A DNA stretch of 64,000 bases from Trichuris trichiura (Eukaryota; Nematoda; Enoplea; Trichinellida; Trichuridae). How positions within the stretch are numbered: the stretch's first letter is position 1; each line of letters starts with the position of its first letter. A program made the position numbers and the translations under genes. The notes below the pieces were generated by a model. It had not been told where the DNA came from and did no database searches. It saw only the letters and a list, made by a program, of their open reading frames with translations. The DNA is taken from contig JBAJFE010000038.1 in the NCBI GenBank assembly GCA_037903355.1, positions 1,860,001 through 1,924,000 of the forward strand, written 5' to 3'. Shown piece by piece: positions 1 through 9,500 of this stretch.

Positions 1-446
1 TCCTAAACGGCAGACCACTGGCTTACATGGGTTCTGATGTCTCGAACCCATCGCCATTGACGCCGTTCTATTTGTTAACCGACCGGTCCAGTGTTTATGT
101 ACCGTCGGATATCCTATGTACTGAACAGTGTACTTGGACGAAACATTGGCAACATGCTCAGGTCATCGAGGAACGCTTCTGGCCACGGTGGCAAAGGGAG
201 CTGCTGCCAACGCTTCAGCGACGAACGAAAAGGATGGTGGATAGTCCTAATTTAAAGGTGGATGACGTAGTGGTCATTGTAGACCCGAACTCGCCAAAGG
301 GTCAATGGCCACTCGGTAGGATCGTTGATGTTTTCAAGGGTAAAGACGGAAGAGTACGTGTCGTGAACGTGAAAACAACGACTGGAACGTATAAACGGCC
401 TATAACTCGACTGACGGTGCTAGAATCAGTTGACAAACCGCCGTAA
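1..446 (+). CDS. BEL/Pao polyprotein, C-terminal fragment (integrase end plus DUF5641-like domain)
   Basis: The reading frame is already open at base 3, so this is the tail of a longer ORF entering from the left; the ATG at 27 is internal. The first residues (LNGRPLAYMGS) are the end of the integrase core region, and the rest is the basic C-terminal domain of Pao integrases (LKVDDVVVIVDPNSPKGQWP). It differs from the intact copy at 6522-11744 by scattered replacements, for example EERFWPRW against AERFWRRW, with no frameshift visible. In a complete element this part helps bind and join cDNA ends to host DNA. Confidence 0.9.
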   Translation, partial: LNGRPLAYMGSDVSNPSPLTPFYLLTDRSSVYVPSDILCTEQCTWTKHWQHAQVIEERFWPRWQRELLPTLQRRTKRMVDSPNLKVDDVVVIVDPNSPKGQWPLGRIVDVFKGKDGRVRVVNVKTTTGTYKRPITRLTVLESVDKPP

Positions 447-517
447 ACATCGCTACCCTTTTCTGTCTAGCCGGTCTCTAGATTTCCAAATCGTTTGGAA
501 ATCGAGGGGCGGGTATA

Positions 518-663
518 TGTTACGAGCGCTGATTTGATCCTCACTTTACATTTCATTTCTTGGTTCTTGAGCACAGTAGTATTACGGTGCGTGGGTGTAG
601 AGAATAATAAACGATAGCGAGCGCTTCATCCTGACTCGTTACTACTGTCTTTCGTTCGTGACA
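518..663 (+). repeat. 3' LTR of the partial BEL/Pao element (146 bp)
   Basis: Begins TGTTACGAG and ends TTCGTGACA, with short inverted TGT...ACA ends. It is the same length as the LTRs of the intact copy. I count three substitutions against that LTR, all in the stretch around 602-632, so this insertion is somewhat older or from another lineage. Confidence 0.92.
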
Positions 664-1187
664 CGGGGTATTATGTTACGTTGTATTCGAGCATGTTGGA
701 CATTGGTCCAGTGTTCGTCTTTAATACCTTTCCATACTCGCATAAACGAATCTTGTTTCGTCGAAACCACGTCTCTAAGTATGTCTCTAGTATGGAGTAG
801 AAAATACGGGTGTGGCCTGTTAGCCGCTCCACCGTCACATTGTAAATTTGCTAGGCGTCCAGTTCTATCCTTACTTAACATAAACCTACGTGTAAGGTAA
901 CCTTAGGCTTAAGTAAAAGTAGAACAAAATGACTGACGTGCTCACTAGTAAGGGTAAAACATGGCCGCATGCTTGGCGGGAAGGAACTTGTGTTTTTCGA
1001 ACGGCTGAGTGACAGGATCCGAAAAGACAAACTGCACTACTCAGTTCCGAGTTATGGGGGCATGGAAGTTCAATTTGAACTCAGTGCTTTAGTACTGGTA
1101 TATGTAGGTTTCAGAACCCGAAATCTTCCCTAGTCTACTCAGTCAATATGAAGAATGTACACATGCGTATACACTATAAAGTGCATA
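664..1187. other. intergenic, no gene seen
   Basis: Small ORFs on both strands show no recognisable domain or splice structure. I see no convincing gene. Confidence 0.5.
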
Positions 1188-1408
1188 TACCGTATATTAC
1201 GGCCTATAAGAACACCCCTCTACCTAAGTAATGGGTGGTAATAATTGGCCCAGTTGGTACTTCCTTGGCTCGCATTCGACTTATTAGTCCTATGAGGTGA
1301 ACAGCAATTCTTCTACCTCAATTAGACTCACTAAGTGATTAACTGGGCCAACCATTACTATCCATTACTTAGGTAGAGGGGTGTTCTTATAGGCCGTAAT
1401 ATACGGTA
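1188..1408. repeat. 221-bp foldback (inverted repeat) element
   Basis: The left arm starts taccgtatattacggcctat and the right arm ends with its exact reverse complement. About 45-48 bp at each end pair almost perfectly, and pairing continues with mismatches (tggcccagttggt against ccaactgggcca-like sequence) toward a short centre. No coding capacity. It resembles a MITE or other hairpin element; no clear target duplication is visible and it shows no similarity to the Penelope-linked foldbacks elsewhere in the window. Confidence 0.8.
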
Positions 1409-2160
1409 CATCGCTTATATGTTTATATTAGCACTGCAATCCCAAATGAGTCGTTTTTTCATTTGTTTATGGTAGCCGGATAAAACGTCGTCCAATAGGA
1501 AGCGAGGCTAAAGCTGGACATCAGCAACCTACATTTTTCGCTGTTTTCGCGAAGTTATAGTATAAATGGTGGGTACAGGAAAGGTCGGAAAACATTATCA
1601 TGAACGATATGCACAGATGCGCAGACGCAAAAACGGTATTTTTTCAAACGAGGTGTGCTCAGTGATAAGCTACAGCAGTGTGTCTAATTTATACATGAGC
1701 CCTTCGCTGGAGACAACGTTAGTGAGTCAGGGCAGGCGACAGGTAGGATAAGCAAAAACGACTAAACAGGTGGCATATTTTGCCTGTTGAGCCTTTGCTT
1801 TCTAGCGTCTCCTGAAAATTTCCAGCACCCCACAGAACGCTCCTGCTTCTCATGAGAAAGACTGTTTTGGATTACGCACTGGTGTATGTCTTAGTATATA
1901 TTAATCCTTGGGCATCCTTTTGCGTACTGTAGAATGGATTTTCTCACTCGCGTTGAACTACGTTAAGTCCATACTCGGTGGGAACTGCAAAAGGAAGATC
2001 ATCCTAAGTGGGTAAAAGCTGGATAAAGCTAATACAATATTTTTCGCTAGTATTTTACAGATGCATTACGTGTAGGTCTAATTTATAGTTCACTGTATGA
2101 CATTTTTCTGTTCCAGACTGTGAGTGCAGTAAAATTTTTTTAAACAGGAAATTCGTAGCA
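1409..2160. other. intergenic region upstream of the RBM28-like gene
   Basis: No gene recognised. It contains one member of a dispersed repeat (about 1490-1605) also seen at about 12868-12976. The last bases before the ATG at 2161 form a pyrimidine-rich acceptor (tttttttaaacag), which fits a trans-splice site or 5' UTR intron. Confidence 0.5.
1490..1605 (+). repeat. dispersed repeat, copy 1
   Basis: Shares cgtcgtccaat, then after a variable stretch ctgttttcgcgaagttatag and a related tail (ggtgggtacaggaaagg), with the segment at 12868-12976. Divergence is high, so this is an old repeat family; the type is unknown. Confidence 0.55.
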
Positions 2161-4363
2161 ATGGAGCCGGCCGACAACAAGCGTTTAAGAAAAGAGAAAA
2201 TGAAACTAGGGAAAATGAGACGGTGGCGTTTAGTTGTGCGCAACTTGCCCTTCTCGGTGACTATTTTTCATAAGTTTCGCATTCTGCTTTACCGACGCCC
2301 AGTTTCAGGTGACCGAAGAGGCTGTTAAAGAAATTTTCTCCCCTTACGGCACAATCTATGAGGTACGCTTGCCAATGAAAGGTATTCGAGCTGACTGCAT
2401 TGTTTATATCCCTCTGCAATAATTCTTTCAGACGGCCATGCCGCTGGATTTGCTTTCGTGCAATATATCAACTTCCCCGATGCCGTAAAGGCTCTAAAAA
2501 ATTTAAATGCCAAACGGGTTCAAAGTAAAAGCTTTTTTTGCCTTTTTGTACATTTCAATGATTGTTTATCAGATCGAACAGTCGCTGTTGATTGGGCGGT
2601 TCCAAAGGAGACCTACGTAGCTGCACAAATTGAAGGTGAGCATTCTTTCAACAAGAATAAATTTTCCTGCTTGCAACATGTTCACTAAGTTGTGTAGAGA
2701 AGTGCAAGTCAGAAAATTCTCAAGTCGAAAGTCGTGTCTTAAAAAAGTTGGAATCTTCCGGGGCATTGGGCCAATCCTTCGTTGAATCCTCCAGCTTCAA
2801 GAAGGAAGATCGAGCGCAGACGTCAAAGCACACGGAGGGTCTTACGGAACCTGTCAAGAAAAGTTCGAGGCTATCGGAAAAAGTGGCTAAGAATGCGGTA
2901 GACAAAGGAATTTCCGACGGTCGAACCATATTTATAAGGCAAGGGAATGTAGGCTTTGCGTTTAAATTTCTTCGGATTTCAGGAACTTGTCGTTTAACGT
3001 AACCAATGAGCAGTTGAAAGAGTTTTTCAGCAACTACGGACATGTAAAATACGCCCTTGTTTGTTGTTACAAAGGAACAAGCCATTCTAAAGGTTTCCCT
3101 TCTAACTTAGATAAGTTTAATCTTTATTTAGCGTTTAAGGATCCGCATTTGTACAATTTTTCGACAAGACCTCCGTGGATAAGTGTTTTCAAGCTGCAGT
3201 AGTATGAAATTGTACGCGTGCAAACGAATTAAATTTTTTCAATGTCCATTTCAGAATGGACGGTTAACAGTAGGATCGAGTATTGTTTCATTGTGCCAGG
3301 CAGTAGCGCGAGAGGATTTGAACAAGATAAAGCTACAAAGGGCACAAGAAACCGCAAAGAAGCCGAAAGATGTGCGCAACTTGCATTTGCTCAGTCACTC
3401 TGGTAAGGTCATCCTCAAAGTGGACTTTCTCAAACTAATGTGTTCATTACGTGGCAGTCATAGAAAAAGACTCGCCGCATGCTGAGACTATGTCCGCTGC
3501 TGATAAAAGGAGAAGAGAAAGAATGGAACTCACCAATCAAGCGAAGCTTCGAAATTTGAACATTTTTGTTAGCACTTCTCGCCTCGTAATACACAATCTA
3601 CCACTTACATTAATGGACAGTCAGTTAAAATCTATATGCTACAAAGCAGTTGAAAATGCCAATGCAAGAATCAAAGAGGTAAGCTGAACTTTTGTTTTCG
3701 TCTGTTCACGAAAATTTTTGCAGTGTCGCATAATGAGAGATCTAAATCGTGTTAATAGCGATAACATAGGTCGTTCACTGGGATACGGCTTTGTGGAATT
3801 CACGGAGCATGAGCACGCCTTATGCTGTTTGAAAGCGCTGAACAATAATCCCGACATATTTACAGATGAGAAAGTAATCTTGGTGAACTGCAAACAATTG
3901 TCTAAAGATGGAGCAATGCTTTCTTTTACAGAGGCCGATTGTTGAATTTTCTTTGGAGAATAAACTGGTTCTCGACATGAAAAGGCGACGTCAAGAGCGT
4001 GCTCAAGTAATCACGTGAAAATTATTCAAAATAATTATTTTTATTTAAAAATGTTTTTTGCAGGCCAGACAGAAAGCTGCGCTTGCTAATCGCATTGACG
4101 GGGCCGCCGAAGAGAAAACTAAGTTCGTTCCGAAAAATGTGCGGAATAGTGAAGCTGCGAAAAGAGCTGAAAAGCGAAAGGAGAGACGTTTGTTTTTTAC
4201 TAACAAAGCCGACTGGTTTTCTCACAAGAAACGGCAGAAAATTAATAAGAAATTGCGAAAAGGACGTTTGCGAAAGTCTCATTTCAAAACGACTGACAGT
4301 AATCTCACTACTGCTGAGCCTATTAGTGTATTGAAAATGAAAAGTACTCGCAGAGTAAAATAG
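2161..4363 (+). CDS. RBM28: RBM28/Nop4-like RNA-binding protein (12 exons)
   Basis: Proposed exons: 2161-2256, 2309-2381, 2432-2524, 2573-2635, 2713-2938, 2983-3092, 3140-3201, 3255-3402, 3458-3678, 3724-3873, 3932-4006, 4064-4363. They join in frame into 538 residues. Three RRMs follow one another: RRM1 near residues 20-107 (RNLPFSVTEE, AAGFAFVQY), RRM2 near 180-260 (IFIRNLSFNVTNEQ, SAFVQFFDK), and RRM3 near 325-420 (FVSTSRLVIHNLP, LGYGFVEFTEHEHA). The last part is very basic (KKRQKINKKLRKGR), typical of nucleolar proteins. RBM28/Nop4 proteins act in nucleolar ribosome biogenesis and snRNP maturation; the FTEHEHAL...LNNNPDIF stretch is family-specific. Intron 5 (2939-2982) uses a GC donor (AG|GCAAGG), the only junction keeping RRM2 in frame. 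Introns are 44-77 bp. The animal family is usually longer with four RRMs, so this looks like a compact version. Confidence 0.9.
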
Positions 4364-5094
4364 CCATTTTTTCTGTTTTGACTTATAAGCCAGTATCTTA
4401 TGTAATTTTAAGGAATCTGATAAGTTTTAGTAGCTACTGGTAAACTTACGTTCCATTTTCTCACGTGTATACTCTAAGAACTTGGCAAGTATAGACCATG
4501 ATGACAACCGAGGAATCTGTGAAGTCGCGTAAGACACCTAACGAAGTCCGCAGATAGTACGTCCGCTTAAAACTGGGTTATTATTCTGATATTGCTTGCT
4601 CTGATTTAGGTTGAGCAGCGCTTGCATTTAAAAAACAAAGCTGTTACCAAATGAATGTGCTTTTATACGTAGACTCTTTCCAAAACTATTTTTACAATTA
4701 AGCACCAAAGTAGCAGTTGTTGTAGGCTTTTAAGATTCACTTCAGTCGGTAATATTCCGCTTAGCTAATGACTTCTTTTCAAAGCCACTTGCGATCCGAC
4801 CGGTTTCGCGCATTGTCGGAATGATTAGGAATTCTAAAGGCAGTTAAGCTCCTAATCTCTTTGTCAGGCGGACAAAGTCTGATTTTCCCATACTTTGATT
4901 TGCTGCAGAAGCAAATCGAATTGCATGTTTTCAGTCGAGGTTGTTTGCAGAATTAATTCACTGCTTTGCATAGATTCATTAAATGGTCGCCTTATTAAAT
5001 TTTATTACATTATGCTGTATTCTAAAAATTGTGGATAGGGCAAATGGAAGAAATTATGCAATTTAATTTCTACCAATGAGAACAACTTGAACAC
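4364..5094. other. intergenic, no gene seen
   Basis: AT-rich sequence downstream of the RBM28-like gene leading into the first Penelope-linked foldback. No ORF with recognisable features. Confidence 0.5.
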
Positions 5095-5432
5095 GCGGTG
5101 CTTTGTAACGGGATTGTCTTTCATATTTTGTAGATCTTCTACGTCTTTTCCCTTTTTTTGCTGTGCTGGTATCTGTAATTAAACGAAACCATTGCTCTAC
5201 CAGCGGGTGGATGAGCGATTATTAGGAAAATTGTGCAGAACCAATGCACTCCTCCATCTCACTGACGACGGAACTAGAGCGTTCCGAAAGCTCTAAAATA
5301 AAGTTGAGTTCATTGGTCCTGTTCAATTTTCCTAATAATCGCTCATCCACCCGCAGGTAGAGCAATTGTTTCGTTTGAATCACAGATACCAAGCAGATAA
5401 GAACGGGAAAAGCCGTAAAAGATCTGAAAAAC
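5095..5432. repeat. Penelope-linked foldback A1 with hammerhead-like centre
   Basis: The inner arms (about 5131-5230 and 5320-5432) are reverse complements over roughly 100 bp: gatcttctacg...ttttccc, attgctctaccagcg, ggatgagcgattattagg. The unpaired centre carries a CTGACGA ... GAAA core. The outer left sequence (gtgctttgtaacggg) matches the outer ends of A2 and A3. The terminus at 48660-48850 has the same sequence and is attached to Penelope reverse-transcriptase/endonuclease coding remains, which identifies this foldback as a non-autonomous Penelope derivative. A (TTA)n tract follows directly. Confidence 0.8.
5262..5312 (+). ncRNA. hammerhead-ribozyme-like motif (Penelope terminus, type A)
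   Basis: CTGACGA (5262-5268), then stem II GGAAC/GTTCC with a 6-nt loop, then GAAA (5286-5289). A possible stem III pairs agct/agtt. The flanking ACCAAT/ATTGGT could form part of stem I, but an unpaired bulge would remain. The core matches the hammerhead consensus CUGANGA...GAAA; catalytic activity is inference. Confidence 0.6.
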
Positions 5433-5466
<34 letters not shown>

Positions 5467-5487
5467 GTTGTTGTTGTTGTTATTTTG
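5433..5487. repeat. (TTA)n / (GTT)n microsatellite
   Basis: A run of ATT triplets passes into GTT triplets, then ttttgaagac, which starts the next Penelope-type unit. The tract lies exactly at the junction of foldbacks A1 and A2. Confidence 0.95.
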
Positions 5488-5856
5488 AAGACGGGGTGCT
5501 TCTTAACGGGGCAATGGATTTTCATCACTACTTCATACGGTATGTTTTCTTCCCCGCTGATGGATTCTGAAATTAAACCGAAGCAAATGCCCTACCAACG
5601 GATGGATGAGTAATTATTAAGGAAAAATACAGAACAAGTACTTAAAACAGTTCGGAGCTTTCGGGATTTTCGGGGCCATTACCACCATCGCTGACGACGG
5701 GACAAGGTTAGTCCCGAAAGCTCCGAACTGTTTTAAGTACTTGTTCTGTATTTTTCCTTAATAATTGCTCATCCATCCGTTGGTAGGCCATTTGCCTCGG
5801 TTTAATTTCAGAATCCATCAACGGGCAAGAAAACATACCGTATGAAGTAGTGATGA
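5488..5856. repeat. Penelope-linked foldback A2 with hammerhead-like centre
   Basis: The arms about 5521-5685 and 5715-5850 are reverse complements (catacggtatgttttctt, caacggatggatgag, ttaaggaaaaatacagaac). The central loop holds CTGACGA (5691-5697), stem II GGGAC/GTCCC and GAAA (5716-5719). Sequence is related to A1 but clearly a different subfamily, with another stem II. A short (TTA)n tract and poly-T follow. Confidence 0.8.
5688..5738 (+). ncRNA. hammerhead-ribozyme-like motif (type B)
   Basis: CTGACGA, stem II of five G-C-rich pairs (GGGAC/GTCCC, loop aaggtta), then GAAA. Stem II differs from type A and type C, yet pairing is kept on both sides. Stem III would be short (agc/gtt) and stem I is not evident. 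Confidence 0.55.
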
Positions 5857-5880
5857 TATTATTATTATTATTTTTTTTTT

Positions 5881-6290
5881 GAAGACGTAGTTTCTTGGTA
5901 CGGGACCGTATGTTTTCATAATGAAAAAACTTTATTACGGACAGATTCCCGTTTTATGTGTGATAAACTCCGGAGCTTTCGGGTCAATCGAGACCCGTCT
6001 TCAGCGGTCTTAAATTATAAATGTAATTTGTGGAAGCGAAAGCAGTCTTCTATCGTTTCTGAAGATTTTAAAGTCTTCCGTTGGTAGATTTCCGTCTTTG
6101 AGTCTGTCAGCGGTCTTTTTCTTCTTGATCCGTATAGGCTGTAGATTCGCGACTCCGTTGGGTTGTTTTACGAAATATTTTCTTCCATTGTTACTCAGTT
6201 TTTCATTTTGTATCCATTTTTTCTCTTCTTATTTCACCGGAGTTTATCACACATAAAACGGGAATCTGTTCGTAATAAGGTTGTTTCGTT
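5881..6290 (-). mobile_element. short non-autonomous derivative of a Penelope-like element (type C)
   Basis: The left end (ttattacggacagattcccg ... tgtgataaactccggag) and right end (ctccggagtt-type sequence ... cgggaatctgttcgtaataa) are inverted copies of each other. They match the termini of the larger elements at 19421-21409 and 57648-60586. The interior retains only the 3' untranslated zone of that family (cgttgggttgtttt near 6155). It is an internally deleted, MITE-like copy. The BEL/Pao element has landed in the (TTA)n tract at its right border. Confidence 0.8.
5963..6006 (-). ncRNA. hammerhead-ribozyme-like motif (type C)
   Basis: On the minus strand: CTGAAGA, stem II GGGTC/GACCC with loop tcgatt, GAAA, then a minimal stem III (agctc/gagtt closed by only two bases) and a possible UH site. 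A two-base stem III loop would work only in a dimer, as proposed for Penelope-type minimal hammerheads. Stem I is not obvious. Confidence 0.6.
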
Positions 6291-6304
6291 ATTATTATTA
6301 TTAT
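6291..6304. repeat. (ATT)n tract, left target flank of the BEL/Pao insertion
   Basis: Continues on the other side of the element at 12132, so the retrotransposon sits inside one microsatellite. ATTAT on both sides fits a 5-bp target duplication but is ambiguous in a repeat. Confidence 0.85.
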
Positions 6305-6450
6305 TGTCACGAACGAAAGACAGTAGTAACGAGTCAGGACGAAGCGCTCGCTCTCGTTTATTACTCTCTACACCCACGCACCGTAATACTACTGTGCTCA
6401 AGAACCAAGAAATGAAATGTAAAGTGAGGATCAAATCAGCGCTCGTAACA
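6305..6450 (-). repeat. 3' LTR of the intact BEL/Pao element
   Basis: 146 bp. On the element's strand it runs TGTTACGAG...TTCGTGACA. Identical by eye to the 5' LTR. Confidence 0.95.
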
Positions 6451-6453
6451 TAT

Positions 6454-6465
6454 ACCCGCCCCTCG
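6454..6465 (-). promoter_or_regulatory. polypurine tract
   Basis: gaggggcggg on the element strand, a few bases before the 3' LTR; the expected plus-strand cDNA primer. Confidence 0.75.
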
Positions 6466-6521
6466 ATTTCCAAACGATTTGGAAATCTAGAGACCGGCTG
6501 GACAGAAAAGGGTAGCGATGT

Positions 6522-9500
6522 TTACGGCGGTTTCTCAACTGATTCTAGCACCGTCAGTCGAGTTATAGGCCGTTTATACGTTCCGGTCGTTGTTTTCACG
6601 TTCACGACACGTACTCTTCCGTCTTTACCCTTGAAAACATCAACGATCCTACCGATTGGCCATTGACCCTTTGGCGAGTTCGGGTCTACAATGACCACTA
6701 CGTCATCCACTTTTAAATTAGGACTTTCCACCATCCATTTCGTTCGTCGCTGAAGCGTTGGCAGCAGCTCCCTTTGCCACCGTCGCCAGAAGCGTTCTGC
6801 GATGACCTGAGCATGTTGCCAATGTTTCGTCCAAGTACACTGTTCAGTACATAGGATATCTGACGGCACATAAACACTGGACCGGCCGGTTAATAAATAG
6901 AACGGCGTCAATGGCGATGGGTTCGAGACATCAGAACCCATGTAAGCCAGTGGTCTGCCGTTTAGGAGCGACTCAACCTCGGCGAAAACTGTCGATAAGA
7001 CTTCATCCGTAACTGCATTTCCTGACAACACGGAAACAAGAGCCTTTTTTGCCACTCTGATTAGCCTTTCCCACGTCCCGCCCATATGGGGACCAGCAGG
7101 CGGCAAAAATTTCCACTGTATCTGGCGATCCGTCAAATAGCGGTCCACATTCGCCCAATCAAGGGCGTCTCGAAATTCGTTCAAAGTCTTTGCTGCAGCT
7201 ACAAAATTGCGGCCATTATCACAGTATACCACGGATGGCTGCCCTCTTCGCGCAATGAACCTGCGTAATGCGAGAATAAACGACTGCGTGTCTAGCGAAT
7301 GCGCTACTTCCAAATGGGAAGCCCTCGACACAAGACATGTAAAAATACATCCATAACGCTTTGCGTGCTTCCTACCAATCAGCACTTCAAACGGACCGAA
7401 AAAGTCAACGCCAACATTTGTGAATGCAGGCGCAGCACAATGTAGTCTTTCTTTCGGCAAAGGTGCCATGAATTGTTGACATGGCTTCGCGTTCATTCGT
7501 CGACAGTAATAACACCGGTCAATTATTCGGCGCACCGTTCTTCTTCCGCCCATGATCCAATATTCCGTGCGTAGGTCGGCCAAAACTCTTTCGGTGCGCG
7601 AATGCATTAGGTCAATATGACGTTGCCACACTAACCGATGTACTAATGAAGAGTCTGCAGGAATAATCGCCGGATGTCGATTTATGTCCAGCTGAACTCC
7701 TTGCCGTAAACGACCACCGACGCGAATAACCTGATCTTCGTCGAGAAACGGATCGAGTGAAATCAATTTCGACTTTGGGTTCAAACCCATGCCGTTTCTT
7801 AATAAGTAATATTCTTCCGGGAAAGCAAAACGTTGAAACACATGAATACATCTTGCCAGTGCCTTCCTTATCTCCCAAGCTGATAAGGTAACCGACACTG
7901 AGGTGAACGTCTTGTAATGGAGGAAACGACGGATATATGCAACAATCCTCAAGCACGTTTTAAAACGCGATACCCTATCAAACAAGTGCATTACACAATT
8001 GACTTCCTGATGCACAACTGCTGCAACGAGCCGAGGACTGTTCATCACCTCAGGATCATCGGCATCGACACCTATCTGTGTGCTCACCGGCCACAACTGC
8101 TCATCTAATCGAAGGAAGGTAGGGCCAACAAACCACCGGTGACATCTCGACAGGGCACTAGGAGAGACCCCTCTTGAGACATCATCCGCTGGATTTAAAC
8201 TTCCGTTAATATGTCTCCACTGACCGACGGCTGACATTTCCAAAATTTCTGCTACTCGATGGGCTACGAATGCCCTCAGGCGACATCCTTCCATATTCAG
8301 CCAACGTATAACTGTCAGAGAATCAGTCCAGTAAAATATCTCGTTTTCTTCAATGTGCAGCGACGACGCTGCTACTGCTGCCAAGCGAACCGCCAGGACG
8401 GCTGCTTGAAGTTCTAAGCGCGGAATTGTTAACGAGCGACGAGGGGCTATTCTAGATTTAGCGAGCACCAACGATGAAGTAACTTTGCCGTTATCAAAGC
8501 ACAGTCGAACATAACTAGCGGCACCGAACGCCTTTTCAGACGCATCGGCAAACACGTGCAGTTGTGCCTTGACCAGCTTACTTGAGAATCCAAGCCAACG
8601 AGGGATAGTCAACCCTTTAAGTGACATCAAATCGTTGTACCAACGGCCAAAACGACGAAGAACACCTTCCTCAACTGGATCATCCCAACTTCCACCACTG
8701 AGTGTGGCTTCTCTCATAAGCAATTTTGCTTCCACGATGACGGGAGCGATTAGACCCAGAGGATCAAAAAGTCTTGCGATCACACCTAATAACTGTCTTT
8801 TCGATATTACTTCCGCGTCCCTGTTTGTTACGGGGAAGCAAAGAGTGTCACACTGACAGTTCCACTGGAGTCCTAATACGCTCTCCAGCGGGGCTGACAG
8901 ATTGCATTCGATCAGAGAACGAGAACACTCTTCCTTGCGGAATGCGGCCAGCAAACGGGGCTCCACTGATGCCCACTTAACTAGGGGGAACCCGCCAACC
9001 GCAAGGCCACGCTTTAGCTCTTTACATACAAACAGAGCTTCATCTACCGTCTCAAACGAGTCCATATAATTATCTACATAGAAACGCCGTCCGACCCGCT
9101 GACCAATGACAGGGTCCACATGGTCCAATATACACTGTTTTAAAGCATACATACATGACGCAGGGGCGGATCTTAGCCCAAACACTTGTCTAGTCATTTG
9201 AAACGTTTGTGGAGCTTCGTCGCCTTCTGTCCAGAGGAAACGTAGAAATGACTGATCATGCAACGGTACCTGCACCTGGTGAAACATCCTTTCGACATCC
9301 GCAATTACTGGTACGGCAAATCGACGGAACTGTATCAGTAATGGAATCAAATCGTTCAGCAGATCCGGACCTTTCCTTAAACAACTGTTCAACGATACAC
9401 CCTCGCACACCGAAGAGGCGTCAAACACTATACGAACTTTGTTTGGCCTTGCTGGATGGCGCACACCATGGTGAGGAAGGTACCAAATCCTTCCAGCAGG

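Larger units (their letters stand above)
1..663 (+). mobile_element. 3' end of a BEL/Pao LTR retrotransposon, cut by the window edge
   Basis: Holds the last part of a BEL/Pao polyprotein followed by a 146-bp LTR. It is a sister copy of the complete minus-strand element at 6305-12131: protein and LTR differ from that copy by only a few substitutions. A purine-rich tract (gaggggcggg, about 504-513) lies just before the LTR, where plus-strand priming is expected. The 5' part lies outside the window, so the target duplication cannot be checked. Confidence 0.93.

Noticed and set aside
5100..5870. CRISPR-like repeat arrangement
   Set aside because: Inverted hairpin units and microsatellites in a eukaryotic genome, not direct repeats with unique spacers.
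6163..6666. 167-codon plus-strand ORF
   Set aside because: Crosses a Penelope derivative, a BEL/Pao LTR and the antisense of the polyprotein end; no coding signs.
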